Positions 9,568-18,541 are shown, numbered from the stretch's first letter. The stretch is 64,000 nucleotides of DNA from Archangium gephyra (GCF_001027285.1 NZ_CP011509.1:11494501-11558500), one strand, 5' to 3'. Made by a program: numbers and translations. The notes: generated by a model from the sequence alone, not told the origin.

Positions 9568-9954
9568 ATGAAGCGCTGGGTGGGATGGACGATCGTTCTG
9601 GGGCTGGGTGGGGCGCTCGCCACGGGCTGCGTCTCCCGTCAGGAAGAAGGGGCGCAGCAGGCGAGCAAGCCCTATGACCCCATCAACCAGAAGTACAAGA
9701 GCCCCTCCGCCTCGGAGGCCGAGAACATGGGAGGCACCGGCGGAGCGGGTGGCGCGAGCACGGGCGAACGGGGCGTCGCCATGCCCGAGAACTGGAAGGA
9801 GCACCCGGCCTCGTTGGACCGCGAGGACGTCGGCCCCTACCAGTTCGGCGGTCCACAGGCGATTCCCCGTGAGCGCCGCGCCGCGCCCCTGGGCGTGGGC
9901 GGAGGCCCGGACAACGCCCGGAGATTGGCCCAGGAGCAGCTCAAGCCCCAGTAA
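9568..9954 (+). CDS. Lipoprotein, hypothetical
   Basis: The 128-aa protein has a signal peptide and lipobox ALATGC (Cys21). The mature part is polar, Gly/Glu/Pro-rich and without recognised domains. A GGAGGG ribosome-binding site lies 5 nt before the ATG at 9568. It converges with the ATPase gene on the other strand, leaving only 4 bp between the stops. Confidence 0.75.
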   Translation: MKRWVGWTIVLGLGGALATGCVSRQEEGAQQASKPYDPINQKYKSPSASEAENMGGTGGAGGASTGERGVAMPENWKEHPASLDREDVGPYQFGGPQAIPRERRAAPLGVGGGPDNARRLAQEQLKPQ

Positions 9955-9958
9955 GGCC

Positions 9959-10753
9959 CTAGCGCCCCTCGGCCGTCCACCGCGTACGCGGGGCGAACAG
10001 GCGCGCTCCCGAGGGCGCGCTCGCCATCTCCATGGGCACGCCATAGAGGGCCTCGAGCCGCTCGCGCTGGAGCACCTCCGGCGCGGGCCCCCGGGCCAGG
10101 ACGTGCCCGTCGCGCAGCAGCAACACGTGCGTGGCGAAGGCCGCCGCCAGGTTGACGTCGTGGAGCACCGCCACCGCGCCCAGGCCCGCGTCCACCCGCG
10201 CGCGCACCCGCTCCAGCGCGCCCACCTGGTGCGCCACGTCCAGGAACGCCGTGGGCTCGTCCAGCAGCAGCAGCTTCGGTTGCTGCACCAGCGCGCGCGC
10301 CAGCAGCAGCATCCGGCGCTCGCCTCCCGACATCGCCTCGCAGGAGCGCTCCGCCAGGTACGCCACCCCGAGCTCCTCCAACACCTCGCGCGCCACCGCC
10401 TCGTCACTCGCCGAGGTGAGGCCCCACAGGCCCAGGTGCGGACTGCGCCCCATCAACACCAGCTCCAGCCCGCTGAAGCCCTCGGCGGGCTCGAAGCCCT
10501 GCGGCACCCACGCCACGTTCCGGGCGAGTGCCCGCGCTTCCCACTCGCCCCGCTCGCGCGCCAGCAGGTGGATGCGGCCCCGCGTCCACGGCATGGCGCC
10601 CAGCACACTCTTCAGCAGCGTGCTCTTGCCGGTGCCATTGGGCCCGAGCACCACCCACAGCTCTCCGGCCCGCACCGCGCAGTCCACGTCGCGCAGCACG
10701 GGAGCCGGCCCATACCCGGCGCTCAAGCCCTGGATGTCGAGGAGCGTGTCCAC
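9959..10753 (-). CDS. ABC transporter ATP-binding protein, FecE/BtuD type
   Basis: The 264-aa ATPase has Walker A GPNGTGKST (37-45), signature MSGGERRM (141-148), Walker B LLLLDEP (161-167) and a switch histidine in VLHDVN. Architecture and length match ATPases of iron-siderophore/cobalamin importers. No permease is adjacent. The btuC-like permease at 24.2-25.3 kb and btuF-like binding protein lack an ATPase, so this may be their partner (inference). I placed the start at GTG 10753, 22 bp after the upstream kinase stop; a longer reading frame upstream overlaps the kinase gene. Confidence 0.85.
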   Translation of the reverse strand: MDTLLDIQGLSAGYGPAPVLRDVDCAVRAGELWVVLGPNGTGKSTLLKSVLGAMPWTRGRIHLLARERGEWEARALARNVAWVPQGFEPAEGFSGLELVLMGRSPHLGLWGLTSASDEAVAREVLEELGVAYLAERSCEAMSGGERRMLLLARALVQQPKLLLLDEPTAFLDVAHQVGALERVRARVDAGLGAVAVLHDVNLAAAFATHVLLLRDGHVLARGPAPEVLQRERLEALYGVPMEMASAPSGARLFAPRTRWTAEGR

Positions 10754-10775
10754 GGCGCGTGGGGAGGGCCCCGCC

Positions 10776-13667
10776 TCAGGAGCCCTTCTTCCTTCTCTGG
10801 ATTTCCCGCTGCAGCGCCCGCACCTTGCCGAGCAGCTCGGCGCTCTCGACATCCCCCATGCCCACCACCTCGGACTCGAGGTCCTCGTAACGGCTGCACA
10901 GCAGGTCGAGGCTCTCGCACGCGTAGATGCGGGTGAGCGCCTTGTAGGCAGTGCGCGTGCGGACCCACTCCTTCTGCAGCATCGACTGGCCGCGCGAGGA
11001 CGTGCGCTTGCGCTGGACCTGGCGCTTGCTCGAAGCCGAGGCCGTGGCGCTGGACGGAGCCGCGAGCGGGGCGAGCAGGGACTCGTCCGGGGACAGCTCA
11101 CCCACGGGGGCGCTCGTGTCTCCCGTGGGCGCGGCACCAGGCGCGGCACCAGGCGCCGCGGCGAGTGCCTCCGCCGGAGCGGTGTCCGGGACGGGAGCGG
11201 GGGCCGGCGTGCCAGGGTTCTCCGTGTTCGCGGCGGAAGCCGCCGGCGCGGAATCGGCCACGGCGGGAGGCTCCCCAGCCGCGGGAGCCGGAGCTTGGGC
11301 CGCCTTCTTCTCCTGGAAGAGCGGACGCGCGGGCGGAGGCTCCACCGGCGCCTCTTCATGAGGCGCCTGCATGAAGACGGCGGCGCTCAGCCCACCGCCC
11401 ACCAGCAGCAGGATGACCACCACGGTGAGCAATCCCCACGGGAAGGGCCGTGCCGGCACGGACGTGCGGCGGGTGATCTCCGGCCGCACGGGCGGCTCCG
11501 CCTCAACGCGCCGGCTGTTGGGGGCCTCGCGCTCCTCGTGGTTGCGGGCGGTGACGGGCGCCATCCTCGGCGTGGAGCCCGTCGTCGGGCGCGGGGACAC
11601 CACGGGAGTGCCCGTCGACGTCACGCGGCGGCGAGGCCGCTTCGTCTTGCCCCCTTGAGACACCTCCTCGTCCGAGTCGCGGGTGAGCGACTCATCGAGC
11701 ACCACGCGCGGCTGGGTGTCCTGGCGATAGACGTCCTGCAGGACCACGCGCGGCTGGGTGTCCTCGTGACCTGAAGGCCTCTGCATGCGCGGATTCGTGT
11801 CCGCCAGGCCGATGTCCTCCGAGTCCCCGAGCGCCTCCCCGGTCACGGTGGACACTCCCCCCTCGTCCTCCTCCGGCGCCGCGTCCGGCTCCTGTCCGGA
11901 GGCTTCCCACCCGGGCTGGGACTCCCACGCTCCCGCCTCCTGCTCACCCGCCTCGTAGGGCAAGGGCGGCGCCGGGCGGGAGTCGCTCGAGGGCTCGATG
12001 GCGCTCAGGTCCTCATCCGAGCGGAGCGGCTCGGACCACATGGGCGTGTCCTCGATGCGCACGGGCCCGAGGTCTTCCGGAAGCGCCTGCTCCGCCATGG
12101 GCACGGCGTGCGGTGCGCCCGGCCCGGAGGACGCCACCAGCTCGCGCGTCGGGGCCATGGAGCCGGAGACCGGAATGGCCGGCGTGAGCGGGACACGCGG
12201 CGCGGACGGCATCGCCCCGGGCTGCGGGGAAGGCCGGAGAGAAGCGCCCGCGGCCCGGAGCGCCCCCGAGCCCGGCTCCGCGGAGAGCACCGGAGACGCG
12301 GCGGGAGCACGGGGAGCCACCGGAGCGGGAGCGGGACTCCTGGGCGCGACCGGAGCCGAGAGCCCCGAGATGTCCACCGTGGGCGAGCCTCCCGGTGGCG
12401 AGAGCCGCTCCTTGCGCGACTCCTCGATGGCCTCCACGGCGACGGCGGGCCGGGTGGGCTCGTCCATGGACGAGGTGGGCACGGCCGGGCGTGTCTCGCC
12501 GTCATCGCGCACGGGAGCCCCCTCGCGCGTGCGCGGCGTGGGCCGGAAGGAGAGCGGCTCGAAGGAGCCCTCCGGCCGGCCCGTCTTCGACGACGGCTCC
12601 GCCGAGAGCCTCGGTGCGCCACCCTCCGGCGCGCCCATGCCCCCGGACTCCGGCTCGGGCGGACGCGCCGCTTCCCGGAGGCTTGCCAGCAGCCGCCGCT
12701 CTCCCTGGTACTCCGGGCCGAACAGCTCGTGCATGTACCGGCTGACGCTCTCCGGTCCCGAGGAGGGATCCAACTCCAGCAGGCAGGCGTTCAGCTTGCC
12801 GCGCAGCTCCTCCGCCGTCTGGAAGCGCTGGGCCGGGTCCACCGCCAGCGCCTTCATCACCAGCTGCGTCACCGCGGGTGGCGCGGACGGCACCACCTCG
12901 CCCAGTGGCTGCACGGTGGGCTGGGCCACCGCGGACATCAGCTCGCCCGGAGGCAGCAGATCGAAAGGGTTCCTCCCGGAGATGAGCTCGTACAGACACA
13001 GGCCCACCGCGTACAGGTCGCTGCGCCGGTCCACCGGCTGGTGCCGGGCCTGCTCCGGCGACATGTAGAGGAACTTGCCGAGGATGATGCTCGGGTTCGT
13101 CTTCGCCGCGCTCAGCCGGCTCTTGGCCAGGCCGAAGTCGATGACCTTCACCTCCCCCTCGTAGGAGATGAGGATGTTCTGCGGCGAGATGTCCCGGTGC
13201 ACGAGGTTCAGCTCGCCCTCGTCATCCCCCTTCTTGCGGTGCGCGTAGGCGAGCGCGTCCAGCACCCGGCCCATCACGAACAGCACGAAGGTGAGCGGCA
13301 GCGGCTTCTGCCGGTCCCTCGCCCGCGCCGCCACCTTGCGCAGGTCCTTGCCGTCCACGTACTCGAGGGCCATGTACGCATCGCCCTCGTGCAGCCCCAT
13401 GTCCAGCACCTGCGCGATGGAGCCGTGCGACAGCTTCACCAGCGTGCGCGCCTCGCCCACGAAGCGCTCGACGAACTCCGGGTCCGCCGCCAGCTGCGGC
13501 AAGATCTTCTTGATGACGCACAGCTTCTCGAAGCCCTGGGCGCCCTCCAGCCGTGCGAGGAAGATCTCTCCCATGCCGCCGGTGGCCAGCTGGGACAGCA
13601 GCGTGTAGCGGCCGAACGGCACCGGCCGGAACGGACGCAGTCGAGCGGTCGATGACGACGGATTCAT
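10776..13667 (-). CDS. Ser/Thr protein kinase, membrane-anchored
   Basis: The 963-aa Hanks-type kinase has glycine loop ATGGMGE (29-35), Lys53, HRD (157-159) in VHRDISPQN and DFG (177-179), all intact, so it should be active. After the kinase domain (about 18-285) comes a long Pro/Ala/Ser-rich linker, one transmembrane helix near residue 740, and a periplasmic tail with a short Lys/Arg-rich C-terminal region. This is the usual myxobacterial PSTK layout. It sits between an FHA-cyclase protein (upstream) and an ABC ATPase; substrate unknown. Confidence 0.93.
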   Translation of the reverse strand: MNPSSSTARLRPFRPVPFGRYTLLSQLATGGMGEIFLARLEGAQGFEKLCVIKKILPQLAADPEFVERFVGEARTLVKLSHGSIAQVLDMGLHEGDAYMALEYVDGKDLRKVAARARDRQKPLPLTFVLFVMGRVLDALAYAHRKKGDDEGELNLVHRDISPQNILISYEGEVKVIDFGLAKSRLSAAKTNPSIILGKFLYMSPEQARHQPVDRRSDLYAVGLCLYELISGRNPFDLLPPGELMSAVAQPTVQPLGEVVPSAPPAVTQLVMKALAVDPAQRFQTAEELRGKLNACLLELDPSSGPESVSRYMHELFGPEYQGERRLLASLREAARPPEPESGGMGAPEGGAPRLSAEPSSKTGRPEGSFEPLSFRPTPRTREGAPVRDDGETRPAVPTSSMDEPTRPAVAVEAIEESRKERLSPPGGSPTVDISGLSAPVAPRSPAPAPVAPRAPAASPVLSAEPGSGALRAAGASLRPSPQPGAMPSAPRVPLTPAIPVSGSMAPTRELVASSGPGAPHAVPMAEQALPEDLGPVRIEDTPMWSEPLRSDEDLSAIEPSSDSRPAPPLPYEAGEQEAGAWESQPGWEASGQEPDAAPEEDEGGVSTVTGEALGDSEDIGLADTNPRMQRPSGHEDTQPRVVLQDVYRQDTQPRVVLDESLTRDSDEEVSQGGKTKRPRRRVTSTGTPVVSPRPTTGSTPRMAPVTARNHEEREAPNSRRVEAEPPVRPEITRRTSVPARPFPWGLLTVVVILLLVGGGLSAAVFMQAPHEEAPVEPPPARPLFQEKKAAQAPAPAAGEPPAVADSAPAASAANTENPGTPAPAPVPDTAPAEALAAAPGAAPGAAPTGDTSAPVGELSPDESLLAPLAAPSSATASASSKRQVQRKRTSSRGQSMLQKEWVRTRTAYKALTRIYACESLDLLCSRYEDLESEVVGMGDVESAELLGKVRALQREIQRRKKGS

Positions 13668-13772
13668 GCCGGACGCTGGGCGCTCATGCTCGCAAGGGGG
13701 GCACCCATGCTCGCATTGTTCCGGGTCCGAGCGCGAGCCTCCGCCCAACCTTTTTCAGCACACCGTCCCACT

Positions 13773-15443
13773 TCAGCGCACACCGGGATTGGTGAGCTGG
13801 GGGATGTCCTCGTCCATGACCTCGAAGGCGGCGACCTTGTCGCGGGGGGCGCGGATGAGGCGCTCGCCGAGGGGGACGACGTCGAAGCGGGCGCCGATCA
13901 CCGCGAGCGTCTTGCCGGTGATGAGCACCTGGCCGGGCATGCCGGTGGCCGCGAGCCACGAGGCCACGTTCACCCCCTCGCCCACGGCGGAATAGGAGGG
14001 GCGGGACTCGGGGCCCACGAAGCCCGCCAGGACGCGGGCGGTGTTGATACCGATGCGCAGCTCGCACCGCTCCTCCGCGGGGCGGCGGGCCATGTGGCGA
14101 TCCCAGTCCTCGCGCAGGGCGAGCGCGGCCCGTACGGCGCGCACGGCGTCGTCCGGCTTGTTGGAGGCACCGAAGAGGCCGCGCAACGACTCGCCGAAGA
14201 AGGCCTCCAGGATGCCCTCGAAGCTGAAGACGAGCCCGCCCAGGCGTGCGTGGAAGTCGTTGAGCAGCTCGGTGGCGCGCACGGCGCCGAGCTTCGTGCT
14301 CAGCGCGCCGAAGCCGACGAGCTCGGCGTGGACGATGGTGAGGTTGCGCTCCTCCAACCCGGGCAGCTTGCCCCCGGTGCGCTGGGCCTCGGCCGCGCGC
14401 CGCTCGGCCAGCTCATGCCCGAGGAAGCGCTCCAGGTGGTGGCGCAGCGGAGAGGGCCCGGCCGAGGGGACGGAGAACTTCTGCACGCCCGAGGCCACCA
14501 GGTGGGCCACGGCGGTGCAGGTGTCGAGCATGATCTCCAGCTCGGTGTCGTTCTTCGCGGAGGTGTTGACGTAGAGGACGCCGGCGAAGGGAGACTCGAG
14601 CCCGATGGGGATGCAGAGCACCCGGTCCACCCCATAGAGGATGACGCTCTCGCGGCCGGCGAAGCGGCGGTCGTCGCGCACGTCCCCCACCACGAGCGCA
14701 CGGCCCTCGCTGAGGGCCTGCTCGATGATGCCATCGGAGACGGGCACCTCGCCCTTGGCGAGCTTGCCGCGGTGGCGCACGGCGGCGGGCACGAGGACAC
14801 CGGTGGAGTGGCGCAGCAGCACCACGGCGGTGGTGGCGTCGATGCGCTCGAGCACCCGGTCCATGGTGGCCTCGAGGAAGGCCGTCAGGGTGGTGGAGGT
14901 GGCGAGCGCCTCGGCGGTGTGGAAGAGGAGGAGGAGCGTCTCGTAGGCGCCGCGGGGAGCCTGGGGCGCCACGGGCGCGATGGGGGCGGCGGTGTCGAAG
15001 GGGCTGGAGAAGTTGTCGAGCGCCCTCAGCAGGTCCACGTTCTTGATGTTCTTGGCGAGGATGACGGAGGGCGCCACGTCCTCGCCATGGCCGAAGCGGC
15101 GCACGCCTCCGGCACCCAGGTCCACCATCTCGGTGGCGGCGTTCTCCACCTGGTTGGGCTGGCGCACCGAGAGGGTGTTCTCGCCCAGGGAGATGGTGTC
15201 GCCGGGGTGCAGGTCGATGGTGCCCTGCAAGGGCGCGCCGTTGACGCGGCTGCCGTTGCGGCTGCCGAGGTCCTCGATGCGCAGGTTGTCCCCCTCGGCC
15301 ACGAGCCGGGCGTGCCGGCGCGAGACGAGATCGCCGCCGAGAACGATGTCGTTCTCATCCGCGCGGCCGAGGTGCGTGACGCCCTCGGGAAGCTCGTAGG
15401 CAGTGTCGAAGTAACCCGGGCCGTTGATGATGATCTGCCACAT
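13773..15443 (-). CDS. FHA-GAF-class III nucleotide cyclase domain protein
   Basis: The 556-aa cytosolic protein has an FHA domain (about 15-100, with GRADEN, SRRHA and GSRNGSRVN for phospho-Thr binding), a GAF domain (about 165-310) and a C-terminal class III cyclase-like domain (about 350-520). The two metal-binding aspartates expected in the cyclase appear as Glu (AELVGFG and GESLRG), so it may be inactive or have altered chemistry. The neighbouring Ser/Thr kinase could supply the FHA ligand. I used ATG 15443 (MWQIIINGPG), where the FHA domain begins; 20 extra upstream codons look non-coding. Confidence 0.85.
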   Translation of the reverse strand: MWQIIINGPGYFDTAYELPEGVTHLGRADENDIVLGGDLVSRRHARLVAEGDNLRIEDLGSRNGSRVNGAPLQGTIDLHPGDTISLGENTLSVRQPNQVENAATEMVDLGAGGVRRFGHGEDVAPSVILAKNIKNVDLLRALDNFSSPFDTAAPIAPVAPQAPRGAYETLLLLFHTAEALATSTTLTAFLEATMDRVLERIDATTAVVLLRHSTGVLVPAAVRHRGKLAKGEVPVSDGIIEQALSEGRALVVGDVRDDRRFAGRESVILYGVDRVLCIPIGLESPFAGVLYVNTSAKNDTELEIMLDTCTAVAHLVASGVQKFSVPSAGPSPLRHHLERFLGHELAERRAAEAQRTGGKLPGLEERNLTIVHAELVGFGALSTKLGAVRATELLNDFHARLGGLVFSFEGILEAFFGESLRGLFGASNKPDDAVRAVRAALALREDWDRHMARRPAEERCELRIGINTARVLAGFVGPESRPSYSAVGEGVNVASWLAATGMPGQVLITGKTLAVIGARFDVVPLGERLIRAPRDKVAAFEVMDEDIPQLTNPGVR

Positions 15444-15539
15444 CGCGCCGGAGACATTACACGACCCGGCCGCTCCATTCGCCTGGAGGCGGCGCATTGA
15501 CACGCGGAGTCAAATCCACCTCAGGGTGGCGCCAGGCCT

Positions 15540-16046
15540 TCAGCGGGGCCGGTGGATCCACACCGAGTCGTCCACCCGAGCCACCTTGAAGCTCTGCAAT
15601 GGACGGGTGGCGGGACCGAGCAGGACCCGGCCATCCTCGCCGAAGCGCGAGCCGTGGCAGGGACACTCCAGGAGGGCCTGCCCGGGCACGTGGGTGACGT
15701 GGCAGTCGCCGTGCGTGCAGATGTGCCAGACGGCGGAGAAGCAGCCCGACGCGGTGTGAATCACCACCACGTCGAGCAGGGCCTCGGGGACGCGCACCAC
15801 CGCGGAGCCGCCCCGCTTCCTCAGCGCCGGGTACTCGGTGAGCCTCACCTCCACCCAGCCCTCCTCGGGACGGCCAGGGGTGACGCCGCAGGCCTCGGCG
15901 TCGGAGAACGGGAGCACGGTGGCCTCCCGCCACTCGGGACCACAGCCGGAACAGAGCGCGGCGAGCGCACAGGTGCCGTGCAGCAGCGAGCCGAGCACGG
16001 CGCGCCGGTCCATTCCGGGGGTCTCTGGAGGCGGGGGCACGTGCAT
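15540..16046 (-). CDS. Rieske [2Fe-2S] domain protein, exported
   Basis: The 168-aa protein has a twin-arginine-like N-terminus (MDRRAVLGS) followed by a hydrophobic stretch ending in SGC, so it is probably an exported lipoprotein. The cluster ligands are C110-T-H112 and C128-P-C-H131, matching CxH...CxxH. Rieske proteins transfer electrons at high potential. The ATG overlaps the stop of the upstream surface lipoprotein (TGATG). It is the third gene behind a cobalamin riboswitch, so an electron-transfer role in corrinoid handling is conceivable, but this is inference. Confidence 0.85.
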   Translation of the reverse strand: MHVPPPPETPGMDRRAVLGSLLHGTCALAALCSGCGPEWREATVLPFSDAEACGVTPGRPEEGWVEVRLTEYPALRKRGGSAVVRVPEALLDVVVIHTASGCFSAVWHICTHGDCHVTHVPGQALLECPCHGSRFGEDGRVLLGPATRPLQSFKVARVDDSVWIHRPR

Positions 16047-16735
16047 CACTTCCACTCGCAGAGGGGAGAGCCGTTCACCACCGCGACGGCGTCCAGGTCG
16101 AACCCGCCAGAGGTGAAACCGTAGCCGTTCTGCCCGCTGTCCCGGATGCGGATGAAGCGGGCCCGGGCCACACCGAGAGTGGACAGGTCGAAGCCGTCTC
16201 CCCCCGCCACGGACGGGTCCGTGGGGCTGATGCCGTTGTCCGGCGTGGAGAACACGTGCTTCACGCCCGCGCAGCCGGGGTAGCCGTGGGTCCCATCCGT
16301 GGGGTCGCAGGGGAACTCCCGCCACGTCTGGCCGTCCTCGCTCACCGCCACGAAGGCCGTCTCCGCGTAGTTGCTGAAGGCGTTCTCGAAGACGAGCAGG
16401 TCCACGCCGGGCCCATCCACCACACCAATATCGGTGAGCTCGAGGACGATCTCCCCCCGCTCACCGAGCGAGAGCACGTCCAACGAGCCCATGCCGGAGC
16501 CACCACCGCGGGGCGGTCCGAGCACGATGGTGGGGTAGCCGTCCTGGCCGAAGCCGGCGGAGTCGCCGGGCAGGAAGGAGACCACCTTGTCGGCGAACGG
16601 GTTGTTCTCACTCGCGCAGGCCACCGGGGCCACGGGGTCCTCCTTCTCCTCCTCGGAGGGACCCCCGCAGCCCGCGGCGAGCAGGCACAGGACGAGACAG
16701 GCGCTCGAGCGCGCCAGGGTGCCGTGCGTCTTCAT
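16046..16735 (-). CDS. Surface lipoprotein of the type found in B12-regulated operons
   Basis: The 229-aa protein has lipobox LLAAGC (Cys23). The mature part carries VSFLPGDSAGFGQDG, LGPPRGGGSG, SLDVLSLGERG and DLLVFENAF. From memory, similar 'cell surface protein' sequences with the LGPPRG/GSxDVLSLG/VFENxF signature occur beside btuB in Bacteroidetes and Deltaproteobacteria. The molecular function is not known to me; a corrinoid-capture or ligand-binding role would fit the riboswitch upstream. It lies 5 bp after the propeller lipoprotein gene. Confidence 0.75.
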   Translation of the reverse strand: MKTHGTLARSSACLVLCLLAAGCGGPSEEEKEDPVAPVACASENNPFADKVVSFLPGDSAGFGQDGYPTIVLGPPRGGGSGMGSLDVLSLGERGEIVLELTDIGVVDGPGVDLLVFENAFSNYAETAFVAVSEDGQTWREFPCDPTDGTHGYPGCAGVKHVFSTPDNGISPTDPSVAGGDGFDLSTLGVARARFIRIRDSGQNGYGFTSGGFDLDAVAVVNGSPLCEWK

Positions 16736-16740
16736 GGCCC

Positions 16741-18045
16741 TTAGCGCTGCTGCAGGCGGACGAGCCGGCGGCCGTTCTTGTCCTTCACGCCGACGAGCAG
16801 ATCCTCACCCATGGGAGCCATCGTCACCACGTTGGTGCAGGTGTTGCTGGTGGTGAGCACCGGCGTGAGGTCACCCGCGGTCACGGTGCTGGGGGTGATG
16901 CCGCCCAGCGTCAGCTCGATGCGGGAGACCTCCTTCGTGGCCGTGTAGGAACCGCGGTGCAGCGCCACACCCTTGCCGAAGCCCGCGACGCCCTGGAGGT
17001 CGTTCCTCGCGAAGATCTCGATCGCGTTGGGGTTGGTGAGCGCGAAGGTCGTCCCGCCCGTGATGGCCGGCGAGTAGACCGCAGGAGCCACGGCGGTCAG
17101 GTAGTTGATGCTGTCCCACGGATCAGAGGTCGAGGTATCGGAGGCCGCGTAGCCGAGCACGGCGACGTTGTCGCTCGTGACGGCCGAATAACCGCTGAAG
17201 GCGCCGGAGACCGGGAAGGTCGCCAGCTTCGAGCCCTGGAAGGGCTTGGTGTCCGTCCGCAGGGCATAGATGGCGTTGCCCCCCTCGGCCACGTCCTGGA
17301 TGCCCACGCCGTTGATGAGGAAGGCGCCAGGCACGGCGGCGGCGGAGAAGTTGCCCGCGGCGGAGACGTAGCTGGTCTCGGCCGGAGTGACCGTGTCGTA
17401 CACGAGGACCTTGCCGGGGAAGCCGGCCTCGCCCTTGGTGTAGCCGGTCAGCAGCCGGGTGCCATCGTTGGTGAGGTACCCACTCGGGAACGCGCCCATG
17501 TCCGCCTCGGGGATGACGGCCTGGAGGGGCGTGGTGCTGGAGGCGATGACCGGCCAGGTGCCGAGCGCGTAGAGGCTGTCATCGGCGCCATTGAAGCCGT
17601 ACAGCTTGAAGTCGCTCCCACTGCGCACGGCGGTCACCGCGCCAATGCCGTCCGGGAGCGTCACGGACTCGGCGGCGACGAAGCCCGTCTGGAGCTGCAG
17701 CGTGCCGAGCTTCACGTCATGCGGCAGGTTCGTGCACGTGACGCCCGCGTCGGTGCCCGCATCCGTCCCGGCATCGGTGCCCGCGTCCGTCCCGGCATCG
17801 GTGCCCGCATCCGTCCCGGCATCGTTACCGGCATCGGTGCCCGCGTCGGCGATGTCCCGCTGCACGCAGCGGTTGTCCACGCACTCGTAGCGCTTGCCCT
17901 CGGCGGGAGCACCCTGCTTGTTCGCGCAGTCGGTCTGGTCGACGCACTCCTCTTCGCAGCCCGTGACCAGCACCCCCAGCGACAGGGCACCCAGCACCAC
18001 CACGAAGCGGCCTAACCGCCCCGAACCCATCGTTCCCGTCTTCAT
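16741..18045 (-). CDS. Propeller-like surface lipoprotein under cobalamin riboswitch control
   Basis: The 434-aa protein has lipobox LVTGC (Cys30), a short Cys-containing head (residues 30-60), a nine-unit xDAG linker (mostly TDAG; about 66-101) and a C-terminal region of repeated beta-type segments (about 105-434). These resemble quinoprotein/YncE-like propellers by composition. It is the first gene after the riboswitch at 18.17-18.40 kb. A comparison with Bacteroides BtuG, a propeller lipoprotein that captures B12 for BtuB, is attractive but is based on architecture and context only. The start is ATG 18045; alternatives upstream run into the leader RNA. Confidence 0.75.
   Translation of the reverse strand: MKTGTMGSGRLGRFVVVLGALSLGVLVTGCEEECVDQTDCANKQGAPAEGKRYECVDNRCVQRDIADAGTDAGNDAGTDAGTDAGTDAGTDAGTDAGTDAGVTCTNLPHDVKLGTLQLQTGFVAAESVTLPDGIGAVTAVRSGSDFKLYGFNGADDSLYALGTWPVIASSTTPLQAVIPEADMGAFPSGYLTNDGTRLLTGYTKGEAGFPGKVLVYDTVTPAETSYVSAAGNFSAAAVPGAFLINGVGIQDVAEGGNAIYALRTDTKPFQGSKLATFPVSGAFSGYSAVTSDNVAVLGYAASDTSTSDPWDSINYLTAVAPAVYSPAITGGTTFALTNPNAIEIFARNDLQGVAGFGKGVALHRGSYTATKEVSRIELTLGGITPSTVTAGDLTPVLTTSNTCTNVVTMAPMGEDLLVGVKDKNGRRLVRLQQR
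17746..17853 (-). repeat. 12-bp tandem repeat encoding (TDAG)n
   Basis: Nine consecutive 12-bp units, alternating between a 'gcatcggtgccc' and a 'gcatccgtcccg' form on the plus strand, encode nine xDAG units: ADAG, TDAG, NDAG and six further TDAG. The low-complexity linker between lipidated head and propeller is probably prone to length variation. Confidence 0.8.
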
Positions 18046-18171
18046 TCGCGTCCTGCTCCTCGCCCCCTCGGGCGGAATGCCTTCGAGAGGAGCGGAAGCG
18101 GGATGCGGACCGGACACGGCCTGACGAGGACGCACACGGCGGCGCACCCGCTGCCTCCCCTCGGAGACCTC

Positions 18172-18398
18172 GGTGTAGTCCGTGCCACCGGCACGGGTCC
18201 TCGGCAGGTTTTCGGACTCACGGGCAGCGTGGCCTCGCGCGGAGGACACCTTGCCTACTGGCCGTCGCTTCCCAGCCCTCGGGTGAGGACCAGTGCATCC
18301 TGACGGTTTTCGTTCCCGTTCACCGCTGCGGGGCAGTCCCGGACTCGCACCGGGTTCCCTCGAGTCCCCACCAACAGGTGGAGGAACCGAAGACGGGG
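18172..18398 (-). promoter_or_regulatory. Cobalamin riboswitch A
   Basis: On the minus strand, in order, the RNA shows AGGGAACCCGGTGCGAGTCC, GACTGCCCCGCAGCGGTGA, GCACTGG, CTGGGAAGCGACGGCCAGTAGG split by a stem, and finally GAGTCCGAAAACCTGCC. These are the conserved core elements of the cobalamin riboswitch, including the B12-box-like 3' segment (AACCTGCC). It ends about 125 nt before the propeller lipoprotein start at 18045. Binding of cobalamin would be expected to shut off this operon. Confidence 0.88.
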
Positions 18399-18401
18399 GG
18401 C

Positions 18402-18431
18402 GGGATATGGCGGCGGGGCATCTCTTGTCAA
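18402..18431 (-). promoter_or_regulatory. Sigma-70-like promoter for riboswitch A
   Basis: The minus strand carries a perfect TTGACA (18431-18426), an 18-nt spacer and TATCCC (18407-18402), placed directly before the riboswitch core. The -35 begins 8 nt beyond the end of the last tRNA gene of module A, so the two transcription units abut. Confidence 0.55.
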
Positions 18432-18438
18432 CTGCGAG

Positions 18439-18513
18439 TACCGCGGGCGGGATTCGAACCCGCAACCTCTGCGTTCTGAGCGCAGCACCTCTACCAGGTT
18501 GGGCTACCGCGGC
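18439..18513 (-). tRNA. tRNA-like gene, anticodon CAG (Leu), module A
   Basis: This 75-nt cloverleaf has acceptor GCCGCGG/CCGCGGT (G1-U72 pair), T arm GCGGG-TTCGAAT-CCCGC, discriminator A and anticodon stem CTGCG/CGCAG with loop CTCAGAA. U33 is present and the anticodon CAG reads CUG. The D stem is short (3 bp). The variable region is only 5 nt, whereas ordinary bacterial tRNA-Leu has a long variable arm. No CCA is encoded. It is last in the module A array. Confidence 0.75.
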
Positions 18514-18541
18514 ATGTGCTTCCACTGCTGGGACTGCGAAG

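Noticed and set aside
7730-9571. 613-codon open frame on the plus strand
   Set aside because: Shadow of the ClC gene; composition rich in Arg, His, Gln, without domains.
13686-15500. 604-codon open frame on the plus strand
   Set aside because: Antisense shadow of the FHA-GAF-cyclase gene, which has clear domains.
17746-17853. CRISPR-like array
   Set aside because: Units are 12 bp, contiguous and in frame, encoding TDAG; no spacers.
18439-18513. Possibility that the CAG gene is an ordinary tRNA-Leu
   Set aside because: It lacks the long variable arm expected for bacterial tRNA-Leu; kept as tRNA-like with anticodon CAG.
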